The notes under the pieces were generated by a model that was given only the letters and a program-made list of their open reading frames with translations, made no database searches and had not been told where the DNA came from. Shown here one piece after another: positions 32,678 through 44,989 of a DNA stretch of 64,000 bases. Source of the DNA: Phlebopus portentosus (lineage: Eukaryota > Basidiomycota > Agaricomycetes > Boletales > Boletinellaceae); contig JAYXKI010000003.1 of assembly GCA_037892935.1 (NCBI GenBank), forward strand, positions 2,666,001-2,730,000, read 5' to 3'. The translations under genes and the position numbers were made by a program. Numbering within the stretch: the stretch's first letter is position 1; every line of letters begins with the position of its first letter.

Positions 32678-34577
32678 ATGTCTGTAAACATCTTCGGACA
32701 AGAAGTAAGTATTCTGTTTACCGCAAAGCACGGCTCTCTGAATCGTCTTGTTTGCAGGCGACAGAAGAAAAGGCGGAGAGCGCACGTCTCTCGTCCTTCG
32801 TCGGTGCCCTCGCCGTCGGTGATCTAGTCAAGTCTACTCTCGGTCCGAAGGGAATGAATAAAATTTTGCAATCGGCATCGACCGGCGACATAAACGTGAC
32901 GAACGACGGAGCGACCATTCTTAAATCCATTCAACTCGACAATGCTGCCGCAAAAATTCTTGTAAATATCTCAAAGGTGCAGGACGATGAGGTTGGCGAT
33001 GGCACTACCACCGTCTGCGTCCTGGCAAGCGAGCTGCTGCGCGAGGCGGAAAAGCTGGTGATGGCTAAGATTCATCCTCAGACGATCGTAGAGGGCTATA
33101 GGATTGCAAGTACTGCTGCTTTGCAGGCGCTTGAGGAGTCCGCGCTGGACCATTCGTGAGTACATATGCTCTGTTGCATCGGTAAGGAGGCACTAAATTA
33201 AACTGTAATAGCTCGGATACGTCGATGTTCCGGGAAGACCTCTTCAATATCGCTCGAACAACCCTGTCTTCGAAAGTCCTGTCTCAAGACAAGGATTACT
33301 TTGCAAACCTTGCCGTAGACGCTGTGCTTCGCTTGCAGGTGTGTAGAATCACCTTTTATCCATATTCATAAATTCAGTGTGCGCGCTTCAGGGCTCTACA
33401 GATCTCGACCACATTCAGATTATCAAAAAGGTCGGCGGAAAGCTGACGGATTCATATCTCGACGAAGGTTTCATCCTCGACAAGCAGATTGGTGTCAACT
33501 GTCCAAAACGCTTGGAAAATGCCAAGATTCTCATTGCCAATACTTGTATGTCACTTGTTTGCATTTATGGCTATTGGTTGTTCATCACCGTCGATAGCTA
33601 TGGACACTGACAAAATCAAAATTTTCGGCGCTCGCGTGAAGGTCGACAGTACAGGGAAGCTCGCCGAACTTGAACGCGCGGAACGGGAAAAGATGAAGGA
33701 TAAAGTAAAAGCAATAGCCGCGCATGGGATCAACTGCTTCATCAACCGACAATTGATCTATAACTATCCGGAGTCCCTCTTGGCTGAACACGGAATCATG
33801 ACCATTGAGCATGCAGATTTTGAAGGTGTTGAACGACTCTCACTTGTCACTGGCGGAGAAATCGCGAGTACTTTCGATCATCCAGATAAGGTGAAGCTTG
33901 GGAGGTGTGAGCTAATCGAGGAGATTATGATCGGAGAGGACAAGGTCTGCCGTTGGCTTTTTTGATAGTGAGATGTGAGGCTCATCCCCCTTTAGCTAGT
34001 TAAATTCTCGGGTGTCGCTGCAGGTCAGGCGTGCACCGTTGTTCTACGTGGTTCAACGACGCAAATGGTCGATGAAGCCGAACGTTCGCTACACGACGCA
34101 CTCTCTGTATTAAGTCAGACAGTCAAGGAGACGCGTGTGACTCTAGGCGGCGGATGCTCGGAGATGTTAATGAGCTGTGCGGTTGAAGAGGCAGCAAGAC
34201 GCGTCGCCGGGAAGAAAGCGATTGCTGTAGAGGCGTTTGCGCGGGCTTTGCGCCAGATTCCAATGATTCTGGCAGATAATGCAGGATACGACTCAAGTGA
34301 TCTTGTCAGTCGATTACGAGTGGCGCATTATGAAGGTCAACGGGATGCAGGTCTTGACATGACCAAAGGGACAATCGCGTCGATGCGCAAACTCGGCGTC
34401 ACGGAAAGCTATAAACTCAAACGACAGGTCGTCATCAGCGCTAGTGAAGCGACTGAAATGATTTTGAGGTGAGTTGATTAATCCGTTGCGTGCGTGTTAT
34501 TATTGTTACCTACTGAAATATTATGCAGGGTGGACACAATCTTACGGGCTACACCTAGAAGACGTGAAGCACATTAA
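32678..34577 (+). CDS. CCT2: Chaperonin CCT (TCP-1) subunit beta
   Basis: This is a subunit of the cytosolic group II chaperonin that folds actin and tubulin. The start ATG is 32678-32680, with an early intron after MSVNIFGQE. The ATPase motifs are [46 protein letters not shown] and, in the last part, GGGCSEMLM. Beta-specific matches include [53 protein letters not shown] and [17 protein letters not shown]. The last exon gives [11 protein letters not shown] and stops at 34575-34577. At least six introns are seen. The length fits, at about 530 residues. Its client actin is encoded at the left end of the same window, probably by chance. Confidence 0.96.
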
Positions 34578-34777
34578 GGCATGTGTAGTATGTAGTCGAT
34601 AATAATACTGAAACATTAGATCATCATATTATGTAATTAACTCAATGTTTCTGATGATCGCCACTACTAAATAAAGCAAGAGAGACGCGTGTCGTGACGC
34701 GTCCCAGCAGCGTGAGTTCGTACGCAAGCTACCTTTCACTCCAACCATATCCTTCCCTCTACCTTGTCTGTCTCAAC

Positions 34778-35504
34778 ATGGAGTGTACTTTCGCACTAAT
34801 TGGACGTGGCTATGTACTAGTTGCTGCTGATACGACAGCTGCTCGTTCAATCGTGAAAATGAAGTCGGACGAGGATAAAACCAAAGCAATCGGCCCACAC
34901 CTCGTCATGGCGTATTCTGGTGAGCCAGGTAAGGATATGCAATCTATATGGCAGACGCTCGGTCTGAAATTCGTATGCATGCAGGCGATACCGTCTACTT
35001 TGCTGAGTACATTGAGCGAAATCTTCGCTTGCATCAGATCCGATACCTCCACGAACTGCGTCCAGCGTCTGCTGCTTCATGGATCCGACGTGCTCTCGCC
35101 GATTCGTTACGCTCACGGTCACCATATGCAGTAAACTTACTCGTCGGTGGCTTTGATAATAGCAGTACGGCCATTGAAGAGGGCAAGGAAGAACTCGGTG
35201 GAGCTCCAAAGTTGTACTGGATTGACTATCTCGGTACACTTGCAGAGGTACCTTTCGCGGCTCATGGGTACGGAAGTTATTTCGCGCTGAGCTTGCTTGA
35301 TAGGTGAGTTGACTGGATTTCACTGATATCCGAGGAGCTGCGCTGACCTTGTATAGATATCATGACCCGAACGCTACTTTAGAAGAAGGCTTAGCAACTC
35401 TTAAGCGCTGCATTGACGAAGTCGCAAAGCGCTTGATTGTCGGGAATTACAATTACAAAGTCAAGATAGTAGACAAAGGTGGCGTTCGGGAAGTTTTGCT
35501 ATGA
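34778..35504 (+). CDS. PRE1: Proteasome 20S core beta-type subunit 4 (PSMB2/Pre1)
   Basis: This is a non-catalytic beta subunit of the 20S proteasome ring. Exon 1 (from the ATG at 34778) encodes [20 protein letters not shown] and [16 protein letters not shown]. Exon 2 starts with [20 protein letters not shown] and contains [11 protein letters not shown] and [20 protein letters not shown]. Exon 3 ends [20 protein letters not shown] with the stop at 35502-35504. The N-terminal Thr nucleophile is absent, as expected for this subunit. It follows CCT2 in the same direction after 200 bases. It is the last recognisable host gene before the transposon island. Confidence 0.95.
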
Positions 35505-35639
35505 ACCATGGGCTCTTACATTCGTCATGCATCCTTCTCCATCAGCAAAAAGTCACCGTCTTGTATTAGCTTACAACAAATACAGTCAACTACAATCACT
35601 GCGTATTACAGCTACAGTACATGTATAAAAAAGACTGTA

Positions 35640-36505
35640 GTTACAGTAAGTTGCTAAATTCATATTTTTAAAAGGGCTTTTATTTAGAAACAAAGATTGA
35701 GAAAATAGAGCAAAAAATGACCCCGAAATAGCGAAAACATTGTTTTTCGCCTCTTCTTTGCATATATATATATTTTCTGTGATCCCTGCTGGTCCAGCAC
35801 CTCCTCAAAGCTGTCCAAAATGATAACATGATTATACTATAAATTTAAAGTCTGAATTTGAGTTGAATTGTAGACCAGAATGTACTGCTTTGAGGCATGC
35901 CTAAATCACTCAAAACTTATCATTTCCCCTAGCCTCTCTCAAGCACTAGAAAAAATTCTTACAGGTCAGATTCATGCATGTAAACTCACTATAGATTAAA
36001 TACATGAGCTTTGAGCACCACCTGTTGCTGTAGGATCCACTGGGGAGCTGTGCTGAACAAGTGGTTCTGGTTGTATGCACCATTCTAGACAGCATCTTCT
36101 CAGCTCACCAGTGCAAGCTAAGGCCCTAGCTAATATATAAAACTAGTCTATTACATCTGAAATGAATTTACATATATGAATCTGACCTGTAAGAATTTTT
36201 TCTGGAGCTTGGGAGGCTAGGAGGAAATGATAAGTTTTGAGTAATTTAGGCATGCCTCAAAGCAGTACATTCTGGTATACAATTCAACTCAAATTCAGAC
36301 TGTAAATTCATAGTATAATCATGTTATTATTTTGGACAGCTTTGAGGAGGTGCTGGGCCAGCAGGGAGTATAGAAAAAAGTGTATATGTAAAAAAGAGGC
36401 AAAAAATAATATTTTCGCTATTTTGGGGTCATTTTTTGCTCTATTTTCTCAATCTTTGTTTGTAAAAGAAAGTCCTTTTAAAAATATGAATTTAGAAACT
36501 TAGAT
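35640..36505. repeat. Foldback (inverted-repeat) element
   Basis: A left arm of about 350 nt (35640-35990) and a right arm (about 36155-36505) are imperfect reverse complements, with a spacer of about 165 nt between them. Landmarks are cttttaaaaatatgaattta and its complement at the outer ends, and cttacaggtcagattcat with its complement at the inner ends. No coding capacity is seen. It is consistent with a non-autonomous foldback or MITE-like element. Confidence 0.85.
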
Positions 36506-36615
36506 GATGTGAAACCATTGAGTTTGGGGTGAGATATGATTTTATCTGTGTTTTGAGGCACTTATGACTTGAAAAGTGGTGAAATCACATGATTGCCAAC
36601 AATTTTGCAACTAGC

Positions 36616-37085
36616 TGTAGAAACAAAGATTAAGAAAATAGAGCAAAAAATGACCCTGAAATAGCAAAAATATTGTTTTTTGCCTCTTCTTTGCATATAC
36701 ATTTTTTTCTGTGATCCCTGCTGGTCCAGCACCTCCTCAAAGCTGTCTAAAATGATAACATGACTATACTATAAATTTAAAGTCTGAATTTGAGTTGAAT
36801 TGTAGACCAGAATGTACTGCTTTGAGACATGTCTGAATCACTCAAAACTTATCATTTCCTCCTAGCCTCTCAAGCACTAGAAAAATTTCTTACAGGTCAG
36901 ATTCATACATGTAAATTCATTTCAGATGTAATAGACTAGGTTTATATATTAGCTAGGGCCTCAGCTTGCACTGGTGAGCTGAGAAGATGCTATCTAGAAT
37001 GGTGTATACAATCAGAACCACTTGTTCCGCATAGCTCCCCAGTAGATCCTACAGCAATAGGTAGTGCTCAAAGCTCATGTATTTA
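36616..37085. repeat. Third copy: one arm plus inverted spacer of the foldback element
   Basis: The stretch repeats the foldback arm in direct orientation (gaaacaaagatt..., cttacaggtcagattcat) and then carries the spacer in reverse orientation (agctagggcctcagcttgca; gctcaaagctcatgt). It is therefore the reverse complement of the spacer plus right arm of the neighbouring foldback. The matching second arm is missing. Confidence 0.8.
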
Positions 37086-39219
37086 CAGCCTTTTTCATAA
37101 GTATTGTCACACTCCGCATCTCACATGCTCTGATGCATCTGAGCTAAAATAGCAAAAACTTAAATAAATAATGCTTTTCTCTATCAATTCTGCATATTTC
37201 ATGACCAGTTAGCACTCGAAAAAAAGCACTAGCTTGTGCATGTAGATGTATGTAGAAATATTTATAATTTGTTGTCTGTGTGTGTCAGAATAAAATAAAC
37301 AACTCCACCAAGCCTTGCTTCAAAGGATTATCTGAACTGCTCATAAAATTATTCCTTCTCATACAAGCCATAATAATTTTTTCTTCTAGTCTGTAAATTA
37401 AGTCTATATACATGGCACTGCTCTGATGAAGTTTTGCATTATTTTGTCCAGTGTTTATATAGGAAACATTAGACAATTTCATCAACTCTTATTCTAGTGG
37501 GTCATCTGGACTGTTCAAAAAATTATTCCTCTTCACACAAGCTGTCATAGTTTTTCTCTTGGTCTGTAAATTAGGTCTATATACCTTGCAATACTCTGAT
37601 AAGCTTTCAATCTGTTTTGTGCAGTATTTGTGCAATAGGGCAAGTATCTTTTATCTCTGTAGCATTCTTAAAAACTGTTATTCAAAGACAACAAATTTTA
37701 AACTTGCTTGTATCTGAAGAAATTATTATGATATTCATTTTATATACTCAATGTGATACTTCTATTTATGCAATCTACAAAAGACTGTGGCTCACTCCTA
37801 CCTGCATCAATTTTCACACCTTTCTGTCACATATAGATCATCACAATACTTCTCTGCCACAGCCAGATAACATATCTAGTATGCATGAGCAGAACGACGG
37901 GCAGTGAATGCTATACTGCCACAGGTGACAGTACAAGATCGACACAGTCCAAAGATGCAGTCAGACAATAAATTTAGTAGACCCACTATCAATTCTACTT
38001 ACGATCACAGACACCCAGCTGTATCTTGACCTACTTCTCTTTCCTTCCCTATTGCCACCACAGTGGGTCATCCTATACACCTGACCTTATCTCAGCTGTG
38101 CTACTATAAACTAAGAGGTGAGAAGCAGCAAGCCAGATAAGTAGTACATACCTTAGTATTTGTGACTGTATCCTATCCACTCACCATTTAATAGTCAAGC
38201 AAGTGACGGTGCCAATAGTACCACTATGTTCTGTGTGAATGCTATGGTCATTGCAATCAAACTTTTTCTAATAGAGCCTCTGAGTCAAATTGCTATATAT
38301 TCTATCAGCCGTAAATTGATCTTCTATTTTTACAGGCCTCTTGGGCCCTTGTGCATGCTCTTTCTAGAATAGGATCTACAGCAAGTGAACCATTGCCATT
38401 ATGGTCATCTACTTTCTCCATTTGATTTGCCAAGTAAGCCTTTGTCTGACAGAGATGCTCTTCTATGCTTCTGGAAAAGTTGGATGTTTTGAGGATAGAG
38501 ACAGCTTACCAGGCTCTACATGTCTTCATGCGATCTCATATACAGAGACAGAGAGTCTGCATCAGCACCTATAGCAAAGAGATGAGATAAGAGAAGAGAT
38601 ATACTGACACCAATAAAGCAATAGGGGGCTATAGAGACTATGGAACAGCAACAAATATAGTGCAAGTAAAGCACTTAGATTGAGCTACACAGGAGCCAGC
38701 TCATGGTTGTCGTAGATGCACTCAGCCACCCTCATCCACAATGAACGAAAAAGTGTATCTAGACCAGTCAAAGCTGCCTGAGCATATGCATTATCATAAC
38801 TTCACTCAGGCTCCCACTAGTCAGAGATCATTTTATTTTGTTTCTATTGCCGCCGGGAATCTGTTCAGACTTATAGGAATAATCTATTTAAACCACCTCC
38901 AGAGCCACTCACAGCATGTGCAGAAGCCAAAAGACACACAACAGACATAGATGTAAACCAAAGAGGGGAGAAGTGGTTACAGCATGTGTGTCATACTGTG
39001 TGAGTGTGTGACACCCTTCTGCTTTTGGCATAACCACCATAGCGTACGAGAAGGCTCTCTCAAATGATGCCCGACAGATCATATAGAATCTATTTGAGAC
39101 CAAGGAGTTCAGTGCAAATTATCTTTCTGCTCTGACAGGCATCAACCACCAGATAATATTCTGCATCAATCAGTAGGTTCAGGAAACTAGCAGCATCGAG
39201 AGAGACATTCTGCGGATAG
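37086..39219. other. AT-rich gene-free segment
   Basis: About 2.1 kb of AT-rich sequence lack a supported gene. It contains a tandem duplication (about 37323-37670) listed separately. The right end may include the 5' part of the transposase relic that follows, too decayed to read. Confidence 0.45.
37323..37670. repeat. Diverged tandem duplication, period about 175 nt
   Basis: Two units, starting near 37325 (ggattatctgaactg) and near 37498 (gggtcatctggactg), align over about 170 nt. Shared landmarks are aaattattcct, gtctgtaaatta and gtctatatac. Identity is visibly below 90%, so the duplication is old. Confidence 0.7.
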
Positions 39220-40250
39220 GAAGGCCAAGGATACTGGAATATCTAGATGTTCATATAAGCCTTTGAGTGTATTGTCACCTGCTGAGCTACTCATTGCACT
39301 ATCAGTATCTACTCAGTGCCATCAACTTCCATAGGGATCTGTTTCTTGATGAACTCAAGAATATATTAGATAGAGCATCTGGTAAATTTGTCTTGAATTC
39401 GACAGTATAGCAGACACTAGAGCACATAGGCTTCACAATGAAGAAAGTGCAGCCTTCTTTGGTGTGCAAAGATATTCATATCTATCTGACTAGGTCCAGA
39501 TTACGAAGAAAGCATGAAAATAAAGCAAAACTGCACAAATTAAATACTGCCTCAGGATGGGCTCACAGTACACCCCTGAGCAACTTGTATTTGTCAATGA
39601 GAGTGCCTATGATTATCAAACCTTCTTATGAAACAAGGCGTGGGCCTTGTATGACCATCACACTACTCAAAAACAGTTCTTTGCTAGGGAAAAAAGGTGT
39701 GCTACATTACATTCTTAAAATTACACAAGCCAGAACTTAATTTGCATAGGTATTTGGTTCTTTCTGCCATCTCTCTGGATGGGATGCTTGAATGCATTAT
39801 CGTGGAAGGCTTATTCAATGCAGACTCCTTTACAGTATTCATCAATACCCTCCTGGACAGCATGCAGCCCTAGCCAGTGAGAAACTTAGTCATTATCATG
39901 GACAATTGCTCTATTCACAAGTCCAATGACATGTGCCAACTCATTGAATCCAGGTGAGATGGTCTTTCTACTAGATCATTATATGTAGACTATTCATCAT
40001 GCTGTGTCTGTCTAGGGGCATAAAGCTTGAGTTCTTGCTGGTATACTCTCCTGACTTTAATCCAATCAAGCTGGCATTTTCATTGCTCAAATCCTGACTT
40101 CGACGTATTCCTCTACCAGAGGGTGGAGGTGATGCTGTAGTCTACGCCAGGCTTTATGGAGAGGTTATGTCAATTGGTGTGACCAACTGCTGTACCTTCT
40201 ATGAACACTGCAGATATGGCTAGTGTGTGGTCTTCATTTATTAGTTTCTG
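39220..40250 (+). pseudogene. Decayed Tc1/mariner-type DDE transposase
   Basis: Plus-strand pieces in shifting frames match the DDE superfamily transposase common in mushroom genomes. They are DLFLDELKNILDRASGKF with GFTMKKV (helix-turn-helix side), TPEQLVFVNESAYDYQTF (first catalytic Asp region, here Asn), SLDGMLECIIVEGLFNADSF, LVIIMDNCSIHKSNDMCQLI (second Asp) and FLLVYSPDFNPIKLAFSLL (the SPDFNPI motif of the third acid). Stops and frameshifts interrupt it. I did not find terminal inverted repeats. Confidence 0.72.
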
Positions 40251-40340
40251 ATTAATTGAGAGGGATAACTGATTTACATTCTATGCTATTACTGCAACTA
40301 TAGGTGAATGTAGTTTATGTAGATAAGTAACTATATTTAT

Positions 40341-42045
40341 CTATGAGCTAGATTGAATCATAGTGCAGTCTTGTTCTGCATAGCAAAGAATCTGATTAAT
40401 GAGCCTGATTGTCACATCTAAATTGTCCGCATTAGCTATCTCCTGCAGCTCTTCTTTGGTAATGTATTGAATATTGTCAAGTTGAAGGTAGCCTCTCTTT
40501 TTAAATAATTTATAAAATGTACAATACAAAGGACATAGTTCCTTGCCCCTTTTAATATTGTCATGGAGAGACTCAAGCCAGTTGCCAACCAGTGGCCAAT
40601 CTCTAGGTCTTCTCATAGCTGCATTATTATATACAGCTGGTCCTATGAACAGAAGCTGTATAGGGGTCAGTAGCGGCATCATAAATGGGTAAATAGGTGG
40701 TATTGTAGATGGGAATTGCATTGAGGACAGTGCTTATTAGATTATTGCTGGGTGTATAAAACCTAGAAATTGCATATTTGGTAGGTGCTGTACTGCAACT
40801 ACGGATAGCTCTGCAGGCATTGTTTGTATATCAAAAGTGGCTAGTTGGATTAGTGGCTGTCCTGCTTCAGATGAACTAACTGTGAGAGCAGATGATAATT
40901 TTAAGATCCTCTTGATAGCAGCTCTGGCTGAGTATGAATTCAGAGACTTCCGATCTAGAAGTTTGAGCACCTCAGGTGGAGTATCGTAAGTTATGCCAGG
41001 GGCATTCCGGTACTAGATTGAGAAGCATATGTGTGAAAAGCACACAGCATATTGGCAACCCATTCACAAGTAGTCTTGCATGTTCTTTAATATCCTGATG
41101 GGTGTATGTAATATAGTTGCGTGCATCTGGTAATCTTGCACACAAATGTTCATACTTATCACATTTGAAACTTGCTTCCAATTTGGCTGTAATTTTGGCT
41201 ATAGACTCTTTATAGGTGTCCTGAGCATTATTGAGCTGTGCAGGCATCCATTTTGTTGCTGTTGCCTGTTTTCCTTTCTTCTTCATTGCATTTGTGTCCT
41301 GTAAAGATTGGTCCAGTTAAATGAGATAATTGAGATTTCACATAGACAAACATCAAACCTAGGAAGATTTCTGACAATGATTTTAGGATTGGGTGTATTT
41401 GTCTTCTTTTTGTTCTATTTCTTCCGGTGCTTGCATACTTCATCGAAAATTTTGTTCAAAGCTGCTTGGGTATCAAGATACTCCGGAAGATACTTACTTG
41501 GGCCTTCTTTCCTACATCATGGACCTTCAACGCCTAAGTGGAAAATGGTGCAGGAACCTCATGCCAGATCTGTGATTTCAGATATGACCTCATGTAGGAA
41601 CATGTCGGAACTTAGAAGCAGCTCCCATCTACTAACCTCATCAAAAACCAAGACTTTCACAGTAATAGTGTCATATTTGCTCTTTCGTACAGTCAGAGTT
41701 GAAGTAACAGAGTCTTTCCTCCTTACGGGAGTCAAAGTGACAGGGTCAAGGAGATCCCAAACTGTAGCCATTCCAAACAAAATGCTGTCATTATTTGCTT
41801 TAATAGATGATAAGCCTTCCTTTTATCATTGAGACAGCGGCTAATAGCTCACCTTTGATATTATTTCCTTGCTCATGTTCTAGTATGGAGAAGTTCAGTT
41901 CTTTCCTATACCATATTGTTTCATCCAGGCCGGTTTCATTTGCAACTTGCACTATATCATTGACAGATATGTCTCTATCTGACTGGTAGTTGTCATCAGA
42001 GTTATCATCATCATCCGAATCAATAGTATCATCAGAACTGTGCAA
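40341..42045 (-). pseudogene. Unidentified coding relic on the minus strand
   Basis: Several open minus-strand blocks lie in series. An acidic N-terminal block (SSDDTIDSDDDDNSDDN, 41800-42045) comes first. Then follow blocks at 41559-41780, 41228-41443/40972-41286 (lysine-rich, AKITAKLEASFKCDKYEHL), 40737-40970 and 40341-40721 (RRPRDWPLVGNWLESLHDNI). They look like exons or fragments of one gene of about 450 codons. I recognise no family. A protein encoded by a transposon or repeated in the genome is possible given the surroundings. Integrity cannot be judged. Confidence 0.35.
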
Positions 42046-42234
42046 CTGAGAAGAGGTGTCAGTACAATTAATTAGACACCACCTATACTAGGAATACATC
42101 TTTTTTGATGGGCCTTTCTCCTTTTTCTTGTGAGGGCTCTTCTGTAGTGTTTCTAGAGTTGCTGGCACTTTATCGTTTTTGTGTAGTCACACAGGACCCC
42201 TCCTAACTTTTAGCTTATTCTTAAGGGCCTCAGC

Positions 42235-44947
42235 TGTTAGAAGTGTGATTCTGACACTCTTAGTAGTTTGTAGTTTATTATTCTATTTATATTCTTCCTT
42301 ATGTCCACTTTCTTGATCATGTGATGCTTATGTAATCTCCTGTAAAAGCGGCACAGTCCATTAGTGAGTACTCTACATCAAATGTACTCATCACTGGACT
42401 CAGGTATGTAGTTAGACTGCTAATATACATTAAGTGTACTCACCACTGGACTCAGTGGTCCCTTGCTGGATTTGTATGATCCAACAGGTTATGAGCCTTG
42501 AGCTCTAGCTGTCTGCACTGCTGCATTTTTGAGTTTTTGGGTTTGGAGAGCTGCTACTATTGTCAGAGAAGCTTTTGATGTTCTGGACTGGCCTTTTGGT
42601 GTGTTCCTAGTGTTCCCATCATCTTCTGCACTCTTTTGTGCAGTTTCCACAGTCCCAGGGCCCTCTGCCTTCTTCTTTGGCCTTTATTAGTGCTAAATCT
42701 CCTCAAAACTCCACCGCTTGATTGCTCTACAACCATTTAGCCATTTTTGACACCCTTTGGCACGTTTACTCGGCCCATATAGGCCTACTGTTCTGTTGAG
42801 TTTCAGCTTGATCCATCACAATTTGACACTGCTAAAGCCCTATCACTTTTGGCTATTTTCAAAGTTGCATTGTCTATCCCAGGTGAACCGCCAATCCGTT
42901 TCTCACGAAATTTGGCACGTCTATTTGGCCTATTTTTTTGTCTTCTGTCGCGAAGTTTCAGCTAAATCGGTCAAGAACTTGCAGACTTATTGAAGGATCT
43001 TTGTTTTGCACCTTATTTTGCCAACTTTCAATTTTCTCGGCAACTGCTGATCCGATCCAAACACCCTTTGGTGTGCATATGGCTCCTGTAACTATGCATA
43101 CTTCCACCAAGTTTCAGCTTGAGCGGCCGCAGTTTAACTGCGCTGTGGGCTTTTCTTGTGCTGATAGAAATCATTGATTACTGCCGATCTGCTGATTCGA
43201 TCTGCATGCTCTTTGCATCATTCGATTTCACTCATTGTTCTCTATATGCGCGCCAATTTGCGCATTGTTCTGCCTAGCCATTCCCTCTCTGCACTGCATT
43301 TTGTGTCTGGTAGCTCTGGTGTTAATTGGTGTGTGGCTCCATCACTGTTGTTGGATCAGCCTAGCCTACAGACTGTGAAGCTTGCCTGCCCGGCCTTAGT
43401 TTGCTGGTTGTAGTCACTCTTTGAGTGTCTACTTAAGCCTAGAGCCTCTCTCAGTTAGTGGTGCCTGTGGGGTCTTAGCAGACCAACAGACCAGCACTGT
43501 CTTGCGGCAAATCTGTGTATACTTCAGTGACTGTAGAAGACTACACTGGTTGGCATTGATCTGTCACCTCCAGGCATAAATTTGTTAGCGCTCTCTCCCT
43601 CATTGCTCTCTCACTGCTTATTTCTTCTAAGCATCATCTGTCCACTCTCATCCACACCTCATTTCAACTATCATGTCTGATCCTGTCACCTTTGAGATGC
43701 TATCCACTATCATCAAGCTCAATGACAGCAATTACTCTGTCTGGAAGTATAATATGCATGCTGCACTTCAAGTCAAGAAGTTGTGGCACCTGACCTCTGG
43801 TCAGGAAGCTAAGCCTAGTGCTCCAGCAGAGGCTGTCCAGCTCTGGGAAGAGAAGGCTGAGCAAGCTGCAGGCCTGATCTACCAGAGAATTGAGCATAGC
43901 ATGCAGGTTATGGTGCAGAACTATATGGATGATCCAGTCAAGATGTGGACTGAGCTTCAGAAGATCAATGAGCAGGACAACCCAGCTGCGTGCTTTAATA
44001 CCTATGATGAGTTCTTCAACATCACCAAGAAGAAAGATGAGTCCCTCACCAATCTGGTGAGCAAGGTTGAGCTAGCACTGCACAAGATCAGAAGCACTCA
44101 TTCTAGCACCCTCAAACTTGAGGAGTTTGAGAATGAGCTTGCATGTGCATGTCTAATTCATGCTCTTCCTGAGGACTATGCTTCCTTTTGCTCTGCAGTG
44201 TTCCTTATGAAGGAATTCAAGTGGAATAACCTTAAGGAGGTATTTGCCCAAGAGCAGTAGAACCGTCAAGAGCACATTCAGCTTCAGCCCCAGGCCATGT
44301 TCACATCCACTAGTAGTGCTGTAAAGCCTATCTCCTCTCAAAGTGTCACTTGCACCTTCTGTGGTATTCCTAAGCACACAGAGGAGAACTGCTATATGAA
44401 GCAGGCAGCTTCTAAGAATGCACATGTCAGGGCTAAGAAGAATAGGGAAGAGAAGAGAAGGAAGGGCAGGAAGGGCAGGAAGGGCCAGAAGGCCCATATT
44501 GCTCAACAAGATGAATCTGCTAAATCTGCTGAATTTGCTGGCAATGCAAGTGCTCTTGACTACACTAATCCCCATTCACCTCTTATCCTAGATGCAGGAA
44601 CTGACTGGATTGCTGACACAGGTGCCACTTGCCACATGACTCCACATTGTCATTGGTTCACCAAATACTCAACAAATCACACCCCTATTTATTTAGCCAA
44701 CAACCAAGTTATTTATTCAGTTGGTGTTGGCACAGTGCACTTTCAGCCTGTAGTTGGTGGCAAACCTGGACAGTTACTTAAATTTGAGCGTGTACTTCAT
44801 ATTCCTGATCTCAGAAACAATCTCCTCTCAGTCCTGTATTTGACTCATTCCAAATCATATGTTGTCACCATTCACCATAACAAGATGCTTTTCCATCATC
44901 ATGGAACAGTTCTTTTCACTGCAAACATCACCTCTTATAATGCAGCA
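42235..44947 (+). mobile_element. Ty1/copia retrotransposon, forward truncated copy (LTR, leader, gag, protease start)
   Basis: The copy begins with an LTR-type terminus, tgttagaagtgtgattctga, at 42235. It runs through a leader into gag at 43673 and breaks off at about 44947 within the pol region, just after the protease. Integrase, reverse transcriptase, RNase H and the 3' LTR are absent. At 44948 the sequence turns into an inverted copy of the same element. The LTR right edge cannot be set, because no direct second LTR is present. Confidence 0.8.
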
Positions 44948-44989
44948 TGGCCTGGGGCTGAAGCTGAATGCGCTCTTGACGGTTCTACT
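43673..44989 (+). pseudogene. Copia gag-protease, interrupted by a stop
   Basis: The frame starts with MSDPVTFEMLSTIIKLNDSN and contains the copia-type gag domain (YSVWKYNMHAALQVKKLWHL; ENELACACLIHALPEDYASF). A TAG at 44258-44260 closes it after FAQEQ, in the place of a likely CAG. The same frame continues with a CCHC zinc knuckle (CTFCGIPKHTEENC) and the retropepsin-like active site WIADTGATCHMT at about 44605-44640. Gag packages the RNA and the protease cleaves the polyprotein. The frame runs on into the inverted copy, so its end is artificial. Confidence 0.85.

Noticed and set aside
35640..37085. CRISPR-like array
   Set aside because: Repeats are few, long and inverted, with no regular spacers; the organism is a eukaryote.
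41308..41832. 174-codon plus-strand frame
   Set aside because: It overlaps the minus-strand coding relic, is Ser/Phe-rich and has no recognised motif.
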